Assembly: GCA_032718475.1 (NCBI GenBank)
Contig: JAUCBJ010003834.1
Span: 16,316 to 80,315, forward strand
DNA length: 64,000 nt
Direction of reading: 5' to 3'
From: Nemertoderma westbladi
Lineage: Eukaryota > Xenacoelomorpha > Nemertodermatida > Nemertodermatidae
A program made the translations under genes and the position numbers. Of the stretch, positions 1-10,405 are shown in pieces. How positions within the stretch are numbered: position 1 is the stretch's first letter; the number at the start of each line of letters is the position of its first letter. The notes under the pieces were generated by a model, which worked only from the letters and a program-made list of their open reading frames with translations, had not been told where the DNA came from and ran no database searches.

Positions 1-2813
1 ACTCGCCCTCGCGTCAGCAGATGATAGTGGCAATGGTGGAATTGGTCTATTGATGAATCCAACTGCACATGCAGCATTGGACAAAATAGACCATATCTCT
101 AACCGCATCATCCGTTGCCACTTCTCATGTTCTGGAAGACTGGCTAAGAAGTTTCCTAAGGTGGTTCTGATTGTGTGCTACTCTCCAACTAGTGTTGCCC
201 CTGTAGAGGAGGTGGAAAACTTCTACCACAATCTACAAGCAGCAACTGATGGAGTGGATCAGCATGCATTCTTAACATTCCTGGGAGACTTTAATGCAAG
301 TCTGCATCAATCACCTACATCGCCCTGGGTCTATAGCAATAGTGTTAACCGAAATTCTGTCCATCTTCAGGATTTTATCTCTGGAAATGGATTGTTTTCG
401 GCTGGAACCCAGTTCAAGAAGCGAACTGGAAAGCTATGGACTCATAGTGGACCCAGTGGTCACAAGTCCCAGATAGACCATATTCTGTTTCGTAGGAAAT
501 ACAGGAGCTCTATACAAGACTGTAATGCATTTACACTTCGACCCTTCTCCAGTGATCACCGCCTTATTGTGGCCAAGGTAAGACTTAGTCTGCGTGCTAG
601 CAGAACAACGAAATCTGCCTTGCCACGGCATGACTGGTCCTCTCTGTTGCAACAGCCAAGTGTGAGATCCAGCTTCACACTACAGCTGAGCAACAGGTAT
701 GAGGCTCTTGCCTCTGAGGCGGCAGATCACTGTGAGGGCTATACTGCCTTTACAGAAGCAGTTAAGTTAGCAGCTGCAGAAACAGTTCCTGTATACCCTC
801 GAAACAGGAAAAGGGCCCCCTGGACTGACAACAAAATTCAGAAGTGCCGAAATGACCTTCATAAGGCGCAGAAAGAGTCCCGACTCAAACAGACTACAGC
901 GGCCAAGAATGCAGTTAAAGCTGCATCTAGGTCCCTGAACAGGCAGTACTCTGTTAATCTACAGGAGCTAATAAACCAACAGGTTGATGCCATCAATGAT
1001 GCTGACGACAGCAGGCAATCATCCCAGGCATGGAAATCGATCAATCTGCTTACTGGGCGGAAAAGCCAACCAACCACCAAGGTTAAGGCTGAATCACCAG
1101 CCGATCGCCTCAATGGTTGGAAAGCCCACTTTGAAAAGCTCCTCAATAATGACAGGGTATTGCCTGATAACTTTATAGAAGTAAAAGTGTCTGAGTCTGT
1201 ACTCCCAGATATTCCCATTGGCGATATCTCCTTTGCAGAAGTGAAGGCTGCTGCAAAGAGCATTAAGACCAATCGTGCCAGTGGAGTAGATGGTGTTCCC
1301 CCTGAGGTCTTTAAAATACCTGAGTGTTTAAAGCTCATCTATCCCATCATAGTAGACATGTACCGTACAACAAGAGTCCCACAAGAAATGAAAACAAATA
1401 AGTTGGTGCCAGTTCCCAAGAAGGGCAACCTAACACTCTATGGTTCTTTTCGGGGAATCTCATTGATCTCGATTGCTGCAAAACTATACAATAGAATTCT
1501 ATTAAATCGCATCAGGGATCCCATTGAGAGACTGCTACGTGGAAATCAGAATGGGTTCCGTAAAGGTCGTGGGACCATGGAGCCCATTTTGGCACTTAGA
1601 AGGATAATTGAAGAGTTATCAAAAAAGAAAGACAGGCATCTGGCTGTTATCTTTGTTGACTTCTTCAAGGCCTTTGATTCAGTCTCTCGCTCACGTATGT
1701 TCAGCATACTTTCATTATATGGGATTCCTGATGAAATTATTGCAGCAATCAGATCAGTATACGATGGTTCGACAACATTTGTGTCTACTGTTGACGGTGA
1801 CACAGAACCATTTGAAGTGTTATGGGGCGTCCTCCAAGGAGACACACTTGCACCATTCTTGTTCATTATTGTGGTTGACTATGTTCTACGCATGTCCTTA
1901 GATCATCATAATGATGATGGGGTGATGATAACTCCACCTACTGGCTCCAGAAGTCGAGGAAATCCTGCCAAGTACCTAACTGATCTAGACTTTGCTGATG
2001 ACTTAGGAGTACTCTCAGAATCATTAGAGGGAGCCCAGCGGCTCCTCAGCTCATTAGAACATGCTGCTTCTAGTGTTGGTCTTTTTATTAACTCCAGAAA
2101 GACCAAAATTCTGACAGTTAACTTTGAAAGTCCTCAGCAAGTCTCTGATCGGATGAGCATAAGCTCAAAGGATGGTATGCTTGAGCATGTGGACGACTTC
2201 TGTTACCTGGGATCATGGATCCGAAAGTCAGGTGAGGACCTTCGAATACGTAAGGGAAAGGCATGGGCAGCCTTGAATAGGCTTTCCAGGATTTGGAAGT
2301 CACCTAGAATTAATCGGAAACTTAAGGTCCGATTATTTAGAGCAGCAGTAGTTCCAGTACTCCTCTACGGGAGTCCATGCTGGGCTCTAACTGCTGAGGA
2401 CACCAAATCTCTGGATGGCACATTCACAAGAATGCTACGCCGGGTACATTGTGTCAAGTACAATGCACACATCTCCAACCAGACACTATATAACATTGGA
2501 GGTGTCTCATTGGTTCCCCCAAGCTTGACACTAGAACAAAATCGCCTCCGCTTTGCAGGACATTGCTTTCGCCGTGAGGACCAGCCAGTGCATAATCTTG
2601 TACTTTGGCAGCCTCATGGAGTGAATAAGCATGGTGGACAGCCCATGACTTTCTTGAGACGCATCTTAAAGGACACTGGCCTTAAAGATGCGGATGATCT
2701 AGCAAATGTCATGGGTGACAGGGAGTTGTGGCGGTGCAATTTTGTTGACAAGCCGGCACAGCATTCTTAAAAATGCAGCTGCAATGCAGCATGCCGATCC
2801 TAGTAGTAGTAGA
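1..2813 (+). mobile_element. LINE-A: RTE-like non-LTR retrotransposon, 3' portion, running off the left window edge
   Basis: The reading frame is already open at base 2, so the element starts upstream of the window. After the stop at 2770 there is only a ~43-bp 3' UTR ending in a short TAG repeat near 2797-2813. The same 3' end, with the same tail, occurs in two 5'-truncated minus-strand copies (10956-11311 and 44661-45099), which defines the 3' terminus. A short 3' UTR with a simple-repeat tail and one endonuclease/RT ORF fits the RTE-like group, though the exact clade is inferred. Confidence 0.85.
2..2770 (+). CDS. LINE-A ORF2: apurinic-type endonuclease plus reverse transcriptase (5'-incomplete)
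   Basis: The frame is open from base 2; the first ATG is at 50 but sequence before it continues the endonuclease, so this ATG is not the true start. The endonuclease C-terminal half is visible: GDFNA near residue 80 (counted from the ATG) and SDHRLI near residue 165, the catalytic Asp/His motif of exonuclease III-like LINE endonucleases. The RT domain spans roughly residues 380-660, with FVDFFKAFDSV near 535 (catalytic Asp) and FADDL near 647 (the YxDD box). The C-terminus has the RRVH...RLRFAGHCFRR region typical of RTE-like ORFs. No internal stop is seen over 920 codons, so the copy is young. The product would nick target DNA and copy its own RNA at the nick. Confidence 0.9.
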   Translation, partial: LALASADDSGNGGIGLLMNPTAHAALDKIDHISNRIIRCHFSCSGRLAKKFPKVVLIVCYSPTSVAPVEEVENFYHNLQAATDGVDQHAFLTFLGDFNASLHQSPTSPWVYSNSVNRNSVHLQDFISGNGLFSAGTQFKKRTGKLWTHSGPSGHKSQIDHILFRRKYRSSIQDCNAFTLRPFSSDHRLIVAKVRLSLRASRTTKSALPRHDWSSLLQQPSVRSSFTLQLSNRYEALASEAADHCEGYTAFTEAVKLAAAETVPVYPRNRKRAPWTDNKIQKCRNDLHKAQKESRLKQTTAAKNAVKAASRSLNRQYSVNLQELINQQVDAINDADDSRQSSQAWKSINLLTGRKSQPTTKVKAESPADRLNGWKAHFEKLLNNDRVLPDNFIEVKVSESVLPDIPIGDISFAEVKAAAKSIKTNRASGVDGVPPEVFKIPECLKLIYPIIVDMYRTTRVPQEMKTNKLVPVPKKGNLTLYGSFRGISLISIAAKLYNRILLNRIRDPIERLLRGNQNGFRKGRGTMEPILALRRIIEELSKKKDRHLAVIFVDFFKAFDSVSRSRMFSILSLYGIPDEIIAAIRSVYDGSTTFVSTVDGDTEPFEVLWGVLQGDTLAPFLFIIVVDYVLRMSLDHHNDDGVMITPPTGSRSRGNPAKYLTDLDFADDLGVLSESLEGAQRLLSSLEHAASSVGLFINSRKTKILTVNFESPQQVSDRMSISSKDGMLEHVDDFCYLGSWIRKSGEDLRIRKGKAWAALNRLSRIWKSPRINRKLKVRLFRAAVVPVLLYGSPCWALTAEDTKSLDGTFTRMLRRVHCVKYNAHISNQTLYNIGGVSLVPPSLTLEQNRLRFAGHCFRREDQPVHNLVLWQPHGVNKHGGQPMTFLRRILKDTGLKDADDLANVMGDRELWRCNFVDKPAQHS

Positions 2814-2902
2814 GTATGAGTAAGAGCCCCTTGGTCCTTGAAATATAATTGCAGGATGCTACCTTCAAATATTTTAGCCAGTGTATATTGTATAAACTGT
2901 GG

Positions 2903-4108
2903 CTATCGGTTTGTATGAGTTTCCTTTGAGGCGACTCTTACTTTTGCCTTTGTATAGGTGGGTAACGACCGTCTCACCAAAGCATTTAGGAACTGCACCA
3001 AGCCGGATACTGGCATTGAATATAAGGGAAATTGCTGTGCAGGTTGTCCCATTTCCCATTTGTCCCATTTGAAATCAGGGGACTTACCTTTGTTTAATTG
3101 TGCTATGACTTTGCGTATTGTGACTGGCGAAATGTTTGGGGATTCTGTGCCTTTGCACCGAAGCAGAAGTGACTCTCTTAGGATATTTATATCATCAGAC
3201 TCTTTTGTGGTGGCCTTGTCTGACAATTTGTCACGGATTAGGAGTTCTGCAGTTGCAGGGATATTGTATGCTGAGGCTGACTCTCTTCCAAAGTATGTCC
3301 AGAAAGATTTGGGTTTGTGTTTGTATTTTTTCGTAACCCCACTGATTCTTTTCCGTACTTGAGATTTTACTAAGAAATTTCTAAATTTACGAACAAGTTT
3401 TTTAGACGAGTGAAAAGCACCCTTAAGGCGTTCTTTGTCTTCAGGGTCCTGGCAATCATGCCACGCTTTGTAAAGTTTTCCGGACACTACTGTTCTCTCT
3501 TTTAATTTGGCGGAATGCAGCCAAGGGGTCTTCCTTTTCCCTTTTGCGAATCGCTTTTTAGGGATATTATTATGAGCGGCAGACTGTAATATCTCTTCCA
3601 GCTTGTGGGTGAACTCATCTAACTGGGCGATATTCCAGTTTATGGATGTAGGATACTTATGCAGCAATGAGACCAAAGCCTCTTCCACCTTGTTGCCGTA
3701 TGATTCTAGGTTGGTTTGTGAAGCCTTTCCCCAATCATAATTCCGAGATCGAAATGTGGTATTTTTAGGCATATCTGGTATATCTGGCTTGGCATTGCCA
3801 TGTATACCCTGTCTTAGGGTTAATATAATAGGAATGTGGTCAGAGTGATTAAGGATTGGATCCATCTTAAAGATTTTACCATAGCAGTGTTGCAGCTCCG
3901 TGTCTGGTAATATAACATGGTCAATGTATGATGTACTTACATTGTTCCTGTAGGGGGTAAATCGTGCTCCACTGAATGTTGGGTAAGTATCAGCAGCTGA
4001 GAGTTTATTAAGTGTCAGGAACTTATTTAACTTATTCCCATTCGTAGAAGGTGCTTGGCGGCAGTAGCGGCTTCCCTGAGAGTGTCCAACATCACCGTTC
4101 ACATCCAT
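2903..4108 (-). pseudogene. LINE-B ORF2: endonuclease C-terminal part and N-terminal edge of the RT
   Basis: The frame begins inside an endonuclease at MDVNGDVG, the position of the usual DFN motif, and carries YIDHVILP and NHSDHIPI, the catalytic His region. A long basic linker follows (residues ~130-300), with TYFGRES and AKGKRKTPW-like signatures found before LINE RTs, and then the first RT block. Near 3010 the RT continues in another frame (3068-2874; VPKCFGETVVTHLYKGKSKS), showing a frameshift. The rest of the RT, including the catalytic YADD box, is missing. It can encode no active enzyme. Confidence 0.75.
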
Positions 4109-4239
4109 GAGTAGTATGGGAGTGACATCTGCATGGCTTGCTATCAGGCCTTCTAGCGCCCAATAAAATGGTTATATGTATCTTTTCCATTACTGGGATC
4201 AGGAGCATAGCAGCAGAGGATGAGTAATTGTTTACTGAA

Positions 4240-4548
4240 TTATTTGGAATTTGTAACTATACCTACTATATCATCTTCTGACTCAACCCTGGTGTACATC
4301 CCTTGATCAAGCAATGAGTTCAGAATAAAGAGGAAAACCCCACCTGCACCACATCTCCTATTTGGATTAGCCATAAGTGTGCTAATTGAGAGAAGACAAT
4401 GGAAGTCCCTGTTGAGTGTGTTCAGCAACTCCTTGGCCTCCATGATATCCAACCAGTGTTCTTGAATGCTGAGCACATCTAGTTGATGAAGTAGATGAAC
4501 GATATAATCCGGGTTATTGTTGAATCCTTTGCAATTGTATGTACCCAT
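4240..4548 (-). pseudogene. LINE-B ORF2: N-terminal endonuclease fragment
   Basis: The peptide starts MGTYNCKGFNNN and contains DVLSIQEHWL, the motif around the catalytic Glu at the beginning of exonuclease III-like LINE endonucleases, followed by RRCGAGGVFLF. It is separated from the rest of the endonuclease (4108-2903) by a frame break near 4110-4240, where further endonuclease-like residues can be read in another frame. It is the 5' end of the same broken gene. Confidence 0.7.
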
Positions 4549-4642
4549 TCTTATCTGAGTGACGTTATCCTGGGATGTACTGCCCGACTGGAATGGTATA
4601 TGGTTGCTTGGTGAGGTACTGGAATTTATTAGCTGCTGTATG

Positions 4643-4915
4643 TTAAAGATTATACCGGGAGCTCCACCTATACCTCCCTTGTGATTGTGGGTGGTATCGA
4701 GCAGGAGCAGGGTGATCTAGCCATTTGCGACAAAAGAATCCCTGGGGCCAGAAATATTTATCTAAGAGTACTGATAACTTGGTATTATCTCTTAGGACTG
4801 AGAAGCGCATGTTTTGTGTCTCCCTGAAGATCCGAGCTGTTTTAACATGGTATGCTTGTATATTTCTTCTGAGTAGGAAATTAGTAATATCCTCCTCTGA
4901 GTAGCGGCGGGGCAC
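4643..4915 (-). pseudogene. LINE-B ORF1 C-terminal RRM-like domain
   Basis: The 90-residue frame has the pattern RYSEEDITNFLLRRNI ... MRFSVLRDNTKLSVLLDK followed by FWPQGFFCRKW. The closing W-P-x-G-x-x-x-R-x-W signature is typical of the RRM-like RNA-binding end of ORF1 proteins in CR1/L2-like LINEs. It lies about 95 bp before the ORF2 endonuclease start, as expected for ORF1. The upstream frame (5189-4881) overlaps it, so a frameshift separates this domain from the rest of ORF1. Confidence 0.55.
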
Positions 4916-4945
4916 ACCCGTAAATGTAGAAGTCTGTAGTTTCCT

Positions 4946-5949
4946 CTATGAGATTGAAATCTGTGTCCGCATTGTATGAGCTAGATGGTAATTTAGTAAG
5001 AATGTGTGAGTTATTGTTGTGCCTGTTATGGTTTCTGTGATTACTTCTATCAGCCTGTGACCTAGAGGCAAACTGGTTATAGTTAATGGTCTTATGACCT
5101 GACGAATATGCATCTGTTTTATCCTGATATTGAGGGCGATAACTGCATTTAATATTAGGCGGGTTATTTTTGATATCACTATGTCCCAAAGTGCATGATG
5201 ATTTGGATGTCCTACCTTCTCCTGTTGGAGATTAGCGTTTCCTGGTGCTGTGGGCATATATTCCATGAAGGTTGTGATCTCCTCTAGGATGAGTGTCTGA
5301 TCTGTTGGAATCTGTGAAAAATTTTTGCGCTTGTTCGTATGGGTGACTGGTAGTAGTAGGTCGTTGGTTTATATGTAGATTCTTTGTGGTAATGGGTTGG
5401 CTGTGGATGGTATGATGTATCTGTTTGTGTTGGTACTGGTACTGAGTGATGTTTCACAACATGGCCGTATGACGGATTGATTCTGCAGCTTTGCGTTGTT
5501 GACTGCTTACAACTGTCCTTCACAGGTGGATGTGACTGGTCCAACGGCTTTGGCACATTCTCCATATGTTCCAATTCACTCTGGCTGCCATAAGTTGAAG
5601 CTGAGTCTAGAATTGTCCAGTAGTTTTCAGTAGGAATTGGTGGAGGGTTGTTGTTTATGATGCATTTGTTGTGGCGTTTTCATGAGCGTTTTGATTGCTT
5701 ACTTGCTGGTATGCTAACAGTAGTCTCCTCAATATAGTGATTAGTGGTATTGATGCTGTCTCCTGTTGCTGATTCGTTTGTATGTTGTCTGAGTGGTTTG
5801 GTGCTGAAGCTAGCTTTCGCACAATTATTATGTTCAATTGTTTTCTTCATGGATGATTCTAGTATATACCGTGCATTCCTTTCATGAGACAATTCATCTG
5901 CCAATCGTATAATTTCATCTTTTAAATCCATAAGTTTACTTTCGATCAT
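4946..5949 (-). pseudogene. LINE-B ORF1 middle: coiled coil and Gln/His/Ser-rich region (several frames)
   Basis: At 5949-5680 the frame begins MIESKLMDLKDEIIRLADE and continues with heptad-like hydrophobic spacing for about 40 residues, a probable coiled coil as in trimeric LINE ORF1 proteins. Downstream frames (5574-5284, 5266-4946) are rich in His, Gln, Ser, Thr and Tyr with no recognisable fold. Frame changes every ~300 bp mean the region no longer encodes one protein. Assignment to ORF1 is by position between the protease and the RRM-like end. Confidence 0.45.
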
Positions 5950-7109
5950 ACAAATTTGGCTTTGTGAGCTGAGGCTACAGATATAAGGTCGAACTTAAGT
6001 GTCTCGAGGTTTGTAATATCTTTATTTAGTAGATCATTGTTCTTGAGACGTTTTCTACATGCTTCTGTGAAGCATTGTTCGTGAAGGCACTTCAGCAGTT
6101 CATAGACATCATTACAGATTTCTACTCGGGAACCTCTTTGTTTCAGTTGTAGGGATACAGACTGGACCGGAGACATTAAGAGTTTTACTTCCTTAAGCAG
6201 TTCGAATCTGTGGTCTGTGTCACTATCGTTAAGTCTTTCTGTAATAGTCTGGAGTGCAAGTCGTTTGGGAAGGGCAAGTAGTTGGTATGCCAACACTGTA
6301 TAGTTGATTACCTCATTCCATGGGTCCTGTGGGGTAGTAATCCTGTTCATAGTGTTTGAGTTAGTTGTATTATGTTGAGTAAGGATTTTTGGTAGTGTAA
6401 TAGGTGCTACAGCTTCATCTTGTTGCTCTGTTAGGGGTTGTATAGGTGGTGACATATGATTTGTTGTAATAACTGTAGTGATCCACTTCCGGAGTACATT
6501 ACTGGATGGTAAAAGTTCTGCAATGGTATCTAATGAGTTGTATATGAATCCATAGGCAAATGCACATAAATACATACCACAGTCATAGTCATTAAGCTGG
6601 TTTGGGAGTATGTGCCGAGAACAAATTCCTGACCATCTTTCTTTGTATTTGCTGGCCCTGGAGTGATGTTGAGGTGCCTTGTCATCAATAAAATTCAGGA
6701 TATAAGAAAGTGTATTGGTTGTTTGGTTCGGATAAATATTGCCCATTAAACAAAATTTAAATATTTCTTTGTCTTAAAGGTTAGCCACATGTAGCATATG
6801 ATGTCCAATACCTTTAGAATCTATTTTACATTCTGGTAGAAGCAACCATTCTGTCTGTGTCTGGAAGTATTGCCTGGCAACAAATTTAACCGCAGTTGCA
6901 ATATTATATGGTTTATTCGATGGGTTGCGTATTTTGTATGTGAGCTGTGATGAAATTGCACCAACTCTGTTGGTAGTTGCTGTTTCAAGTATGGATAGGA
7001 AGCGGTCAATGATTGAAGTTGTTATTTGGGTTTTAGGCTCAAGTGATGCCAGGTCAATAGTATCAAGGCAATCATTATGAAAGATTTTTGTGGCTGACTT
7101 AGAGGCCAA
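5946..7109 (-). pseudogene. LINE-B Ulp1/C48-like cysteine protease domain
   Basis: Two stretches (7109-6774 and 6746-5946) are in the same frame, separated by one TAA at 6776-6774. The first has a Ulp1-like beginning (SIIDRFLSILE, then WLLLPECK) and ends in GHHMLHVANL, equivalent to the catalytic His region. The second carries LPNQLNDYDCGMYLCAFA, which matches the Gln...Asp-Cys-Gly active-site block of SUMO/ubiquitin-like proteases (Q for the oxyanion hole, C nucleophile). About 150 further residues are unassigned. In this family the enzyme cleaves ubiquitin-like modifiers; what it does for a LINE is unknown. The single stop makes this copy defective. Confidence 0.7.
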
Positions 7110-7623
7110 GAATTTTTGGGCCTGCTTATTTGGGGAGTCCTTGTGCTTGGTTGTTACTACCGGAGACAGGAGCTCAATATCACTGTCCTGAAAATCTTGG
7201 GGAACTACGGGCTCACTGTTGGCAGTAGGTTCCAGGGTGGGGTTAATTAGCTGGGAGCAGCTTCCCCATTCTGACCTACTTGTGATGGATTGCGTGGTGG
7301 GTGATAGGTTGGCATAAACCTAGTTTGCCATGATCCATCATTCATTACGTCTTCTACTATAGGCAGTGAGTTTGGGGTAATCTCTGAGTACTGACCGTTG
7401 AGATCCATTGATTCACCGGAGACAGAGGGTTTAGCATGTGCATCCTCTTCAGTCGAGATATACTGGTAGATTTTGTGATGTTTTTTGCACTGTTTAGGTG
7501 GAGTACATAGCTTTAAGTTATTTTTCCATCTTTGTGTTAGGGCGTTTATGGGTTTACCCTTTGGCTTCTTGTATAAGGTCTATGGTGACATGCCCGGCTT
7601 TGGGTCTCAACTATCTTGTACTA

Positions 7624-8096
7624 TCAACTATCAAGTATCTTATTTTTGAGGGGTTTTGGGTGTCTCTTCGGAGCAGCTTTGCTTTCCAGTGATGTGTGGA
7701 TCCTGAAAGTTTGTGGTGTCTCAGTGATTATCCAGGAAGATAGAGGGGTGTGTAAAGAGGTGGGGGTGTGTACAGTAGGTGAGGTGTGTATGGGACTCAT
7801 AAGTATAGTTTTAGTAGTGGATATTGATGTAGTTGTGATGCTGCTAGTGGTTGGAAGGGTTGTGGTTGGTAGGGTTGTGGCTGGTATATAGCATTGGACT
7901 GATTCTCCTAAGATGTCAGAGAGGTTATTAGGCAATGGTGCTTCTGTCGTGGTAATGGAATCGTAGATGTTGCCTTCCATATTATCAAGTTTAAGTGGTA
8001 CACATACGGTGCTCTCACCATCATCCGATTGTTGGCTAGAGTAGTAAAAGGAATATGAGCAGTGACACCCTCATTGTATAAACCACTATGATTCAA
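7624..8096 (-). pseudogene. Ser/Thr/Pro-rich ORF fragments of LINE-B
   Basis: Two overlapping minus-strand frames (8096-7908 and 7980-7624) encode low-complexity peptide; the second is dominated by TTTLPTTSSITTTSISTT-like runs. There is no recognisable domain. They lie between the 51-bp array and the protease and are probably parts of a degraded N-terminal region. The sequence between 7620 and 7110 holds no frame I can assign. Confidence 0.3.
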
Positions 8097-8359
8097 ATTG
8101 ATGCGGGATGGTTTACACTGTGGCAGGAATGGGGTGTTTGGAATGGCACGGTTTTTCCATGATCCATCTTCTTGGAGATCCTGAATTTCTATCCAGTTTA
8201 CAGTATTCTCAGGGATACTACTTTGAATCTCCTTCTGTCGATTATTACAGTCAGTAGTTTGAGTACATTGTGTCGAATTGATCCATCCTTGACTCCTTGT
8301 AATCAGCCTATGTTGAATTGCATCCGTCTTGGGATGTCTTTGTTTTCTATTTGAGATTT

Positions 8360-9391
8360 TTATATGCGTTGGTGAGGAAGCCTGTGTTTCATGAGGCTTG
8401 GAGGTTTGGTTTGGTTTGGTGGTTGGTTTGGTTTGGTTGACTGATGTGGAGCTGTGAAAGTTGTGTGTACTGATTGTGGTGATAGGACGGAAGTGTAGGT
8501 CATGGCAGCAGAGGGAACTTTGTTAGATGGATTTGTGGTATATGTGGCCATATTGGTCGACACTGTGGTATTACGATCAGTGATAATATTGCGTGCAGTT
8601 ATCGGGGTATAAGGTAAAGGGTCAGTGTACATCAAGGTAGGTGAGATAGTAGAAAGTGGGTTGTATGTTCGTGGGCCTTGGGCTGTATACACTAGGTTAT
8701 CAGAGTAACTAGTTGATATGCTTACTGTAACTACTGAAGAAGTAACAAACCCAATTTCCGATGTGTCCTCAGTCCTGTCTTCAGACATAGTTGGCGACCC
8801 GATGATGCCACTCGCTAAGCACCCCTGGTCCAGGTCACAGGCTGAATGGATACCCGGGCCTACCTGGACCAGAGATGCTAGGCCAAAGGGAGTTCTTGAT
8901 GTGATTGGCTTTGCAGTTAAACCCAACGTCGACACCCCGGATTTATCGATCGTGGATGATAAGACCCCGGATTTATCGATCATGGACATCACTGTTTTCA
9001 AACCCGACGTCGAGACCAAGGATTTATCGATCGTGGACGTCGTCGTTTTCAAGCCCGACGTTGAGAACCCGGATTTATCGATCGAGGACGTCGTCGTTGT
9101 TAACCCCGACATTGAGATCCCGGATTTATTGATCGTGGACGTCATCGTTGGTAATCCCGACATTGAGATCCTGGATTTATCGATCGTGGACGTCGTCATT
9201 GTTAATCCCGACATTGAGATCCTGGATTTATCGATCGTGGATGTCGTTGTTGTTAAACCCAATGTTGAGATCCCGGATGTATCGATCGTGGACGTTGTCG
9301 TTGTTAAACCCGACGTTGAGACCCTGGATTTATCGATCGTGGACGTCGTCGTTTTCAAGCCCGACGCCGAAACCCCAGATTTATCGATCAT
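8360..9391 (-). CDS. Ser/Thr-rich protein with 17-aa tandem repeats (LINE-B 5' region, uncertain)
   Basis: The minus-strand frame of 343 residues begins in the 51-bp array, giving 17-aa units (IDKSGVSTSGLTTTTST type) for about 150 residues, then runs on into unrepeated Ser/Thr/Pro-rich sequence to the stop at 8360. The continuation past the array argues for this strand; but because 51 is a multiple of three, the array is open in frames on both strands, so coding is not proven. It may equally be a promoter-type tandem array at the 5' end of the LINE. No domain recognised. Confidence 0.3.
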   Translation of the reverse strand: MIDKSGVSASGLKTTTSTIDKSRVSTSGLTTTTSTIDTSGISTLGLTTTTSTIDKSRISMSGLTMTTSTIDKSRISMSGLPTMTSTINKSGISMSGLTTTTSSIDKSGFSTSGLKTTTSTIDKSLVSTSGLKTVMSMIDKSGVLSSTIDKSGVSTLGLTAKPITSRTPFGLASLVQVGPGIHSACDLDQGCLASGIIGSPTMSEDRTEDTSEIGFVTSSVVTVSISTSYSDNLVYTAQGPRTYNPLSTISPTLMYTDPLPYTPITARNIITDRNTTVSTNMATYTTNPSNKVPSAAMTYTSVLSPQSVHTTFTAPHQSTKPNQPPNQTKPPSLMKHRLPHQRI

Positions 9392-9716
9392 GGAAGGTCG
9401 TCGTTTTCAAGCCCGACGTTGAGATCCCGGATTTATCGATCGTGGACTTCGTCATTGTTAAACTCGACGTCGAGATCCCAGATTTATCGATCGTGGACAT
9501 CGTCGTTGTTAAACCCGATGTCGACACCTCGGATTTATCGATCGTGGACGTCGTCGTTTTCAAGCCCGACGTTGAGACCCCGGATTTATCGATCATGGAC
9601 GTCGTCGTTGTTAAACTCGACGTCGAGATTCCGGATTTATCGATTGTGGACGTCGTCGTTGTTAAACCAGACGTCGAGACCCCGGATTTATCGATCGTGG
9701 ACGTCGTCGTTGTTAA
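8940..9716. repeat. 51-bp minisatellite, 16 copies
   Basis: The word GATTTATCGATCGTGGAC (with variants) starts at 8940 and 8970 and then every 51 bp from 9021 to 9684 without an indel. The first unit is shortened to 30 bp. Each unit contains TCGATCG and ACGTCGTCG, so CpG is dense in an otherwise AT-rich setting, and many units carry GACGTC-like half palindromes. The array ends abruptly in AT-rich sequence at about 9717. Confidence 0.95.
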
Positions 9717-10400
9717 TCTTTATACCATTATACCATTATACTTACCGTTTTTCTGTAGGCTATATTGCTTACTATACAGTGCATTAACCAATACACAAAC
9801 ACAATGTAAAATAAACTATCAGTATCAGTCATATTTACAGCATTAGGCCTACCTACTGACTACACTCCACAGCATCAGTCGTCTTGTTATCTTGTTAACG
9901 GTACAGGTACTGTGGTAGTTTGAGCGAGATACTTGACATAATGAAGCTACAGTAGGTAGTAACTACCGGTAGTTAGTAATTTCTTGAAGTCAGTATATTG
10001 ATTGTTCAGTACGGACTATATAATATAAACCATTGATATATTATTGATATTGAATAGTCAGTCATAATAAGTAATTATGTAAATATTATATCTTCAACTT
10101 TTTTAAAATAATTGGCAATTAATTGCAATTAATTTAATAATTGATTTTGTAAATTCGCAATTACAATGAATTGATTGGTTCAAGACTTTAATTGCAATTA
10201 ATTGATTGATATAATTTCCAATTGCAATTAATTGATTGATAGCGTGCAATTAAATTGCAATCAATTTTTGATAACCCTAGCTATCCAGGGTCCATTGTTA
10301 TGCAATACACCCCTTCCCTTACACGGGCCCCCAGTACACAGCCTATGGCCGCCATCCAATAGCAGTAGGAAGTGATTGACAAGTCACCTTCAAAACTCTA
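9717..10400. other. Non-coding AT-rich stretch with repeated CAATTAATTG words
   Basis: No gene is visible. Between about 10105 and 10265 the palindromic words TTAATTGCAATTAATTG and ATTGATTGAT recur on both strands. The remainder is unremarkable low-GC DNA. Confidence 0.6.
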
Positions 10401-10405
10401 TCCAG

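Larger units (their letters stand above)
2880..9720 (-). mobile_element. LINE-B: decayed CR1/L2-like LINE with a protease-bearing ORF1 region
   Basis: On the minus strand the order is: 51-bp array and Ser/Thr-rich ORF (9720-8360), Ser/Thr/Pro-rich ORFs (8096-7624), a Ulp1-like protease (7109-5946), a coiled-coil and Gln/His/Ser-rich stretch (5949-4946), an RRM-like end (4915-4643), then endonuclease (4548-3800) and the beginning of an RT (3300-2880). Homology stops in the first RT blocks, so the element is 3' truncated about 65 bp from the end of LINE-A. Several stops and frame changes make it a pseudo-element. Grouping all parts as one element is an inference from common strand and order; the 5' limit is uncertain. 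Confidence 0.6.

Noticed and set aside
8940-9716. CRISPR-like array
   Set aside because: Units are contiguous minisatellite repeats without unique spacers, in a eukaryotic transposon context.
8718-9846. Plus-strand ORFs of 234 and 232 aa in the 51-bp array
   Set aside because: They arise because the 51-bp unit keeps several frames open on both strands; no unique coding sequence of clear composition follows.
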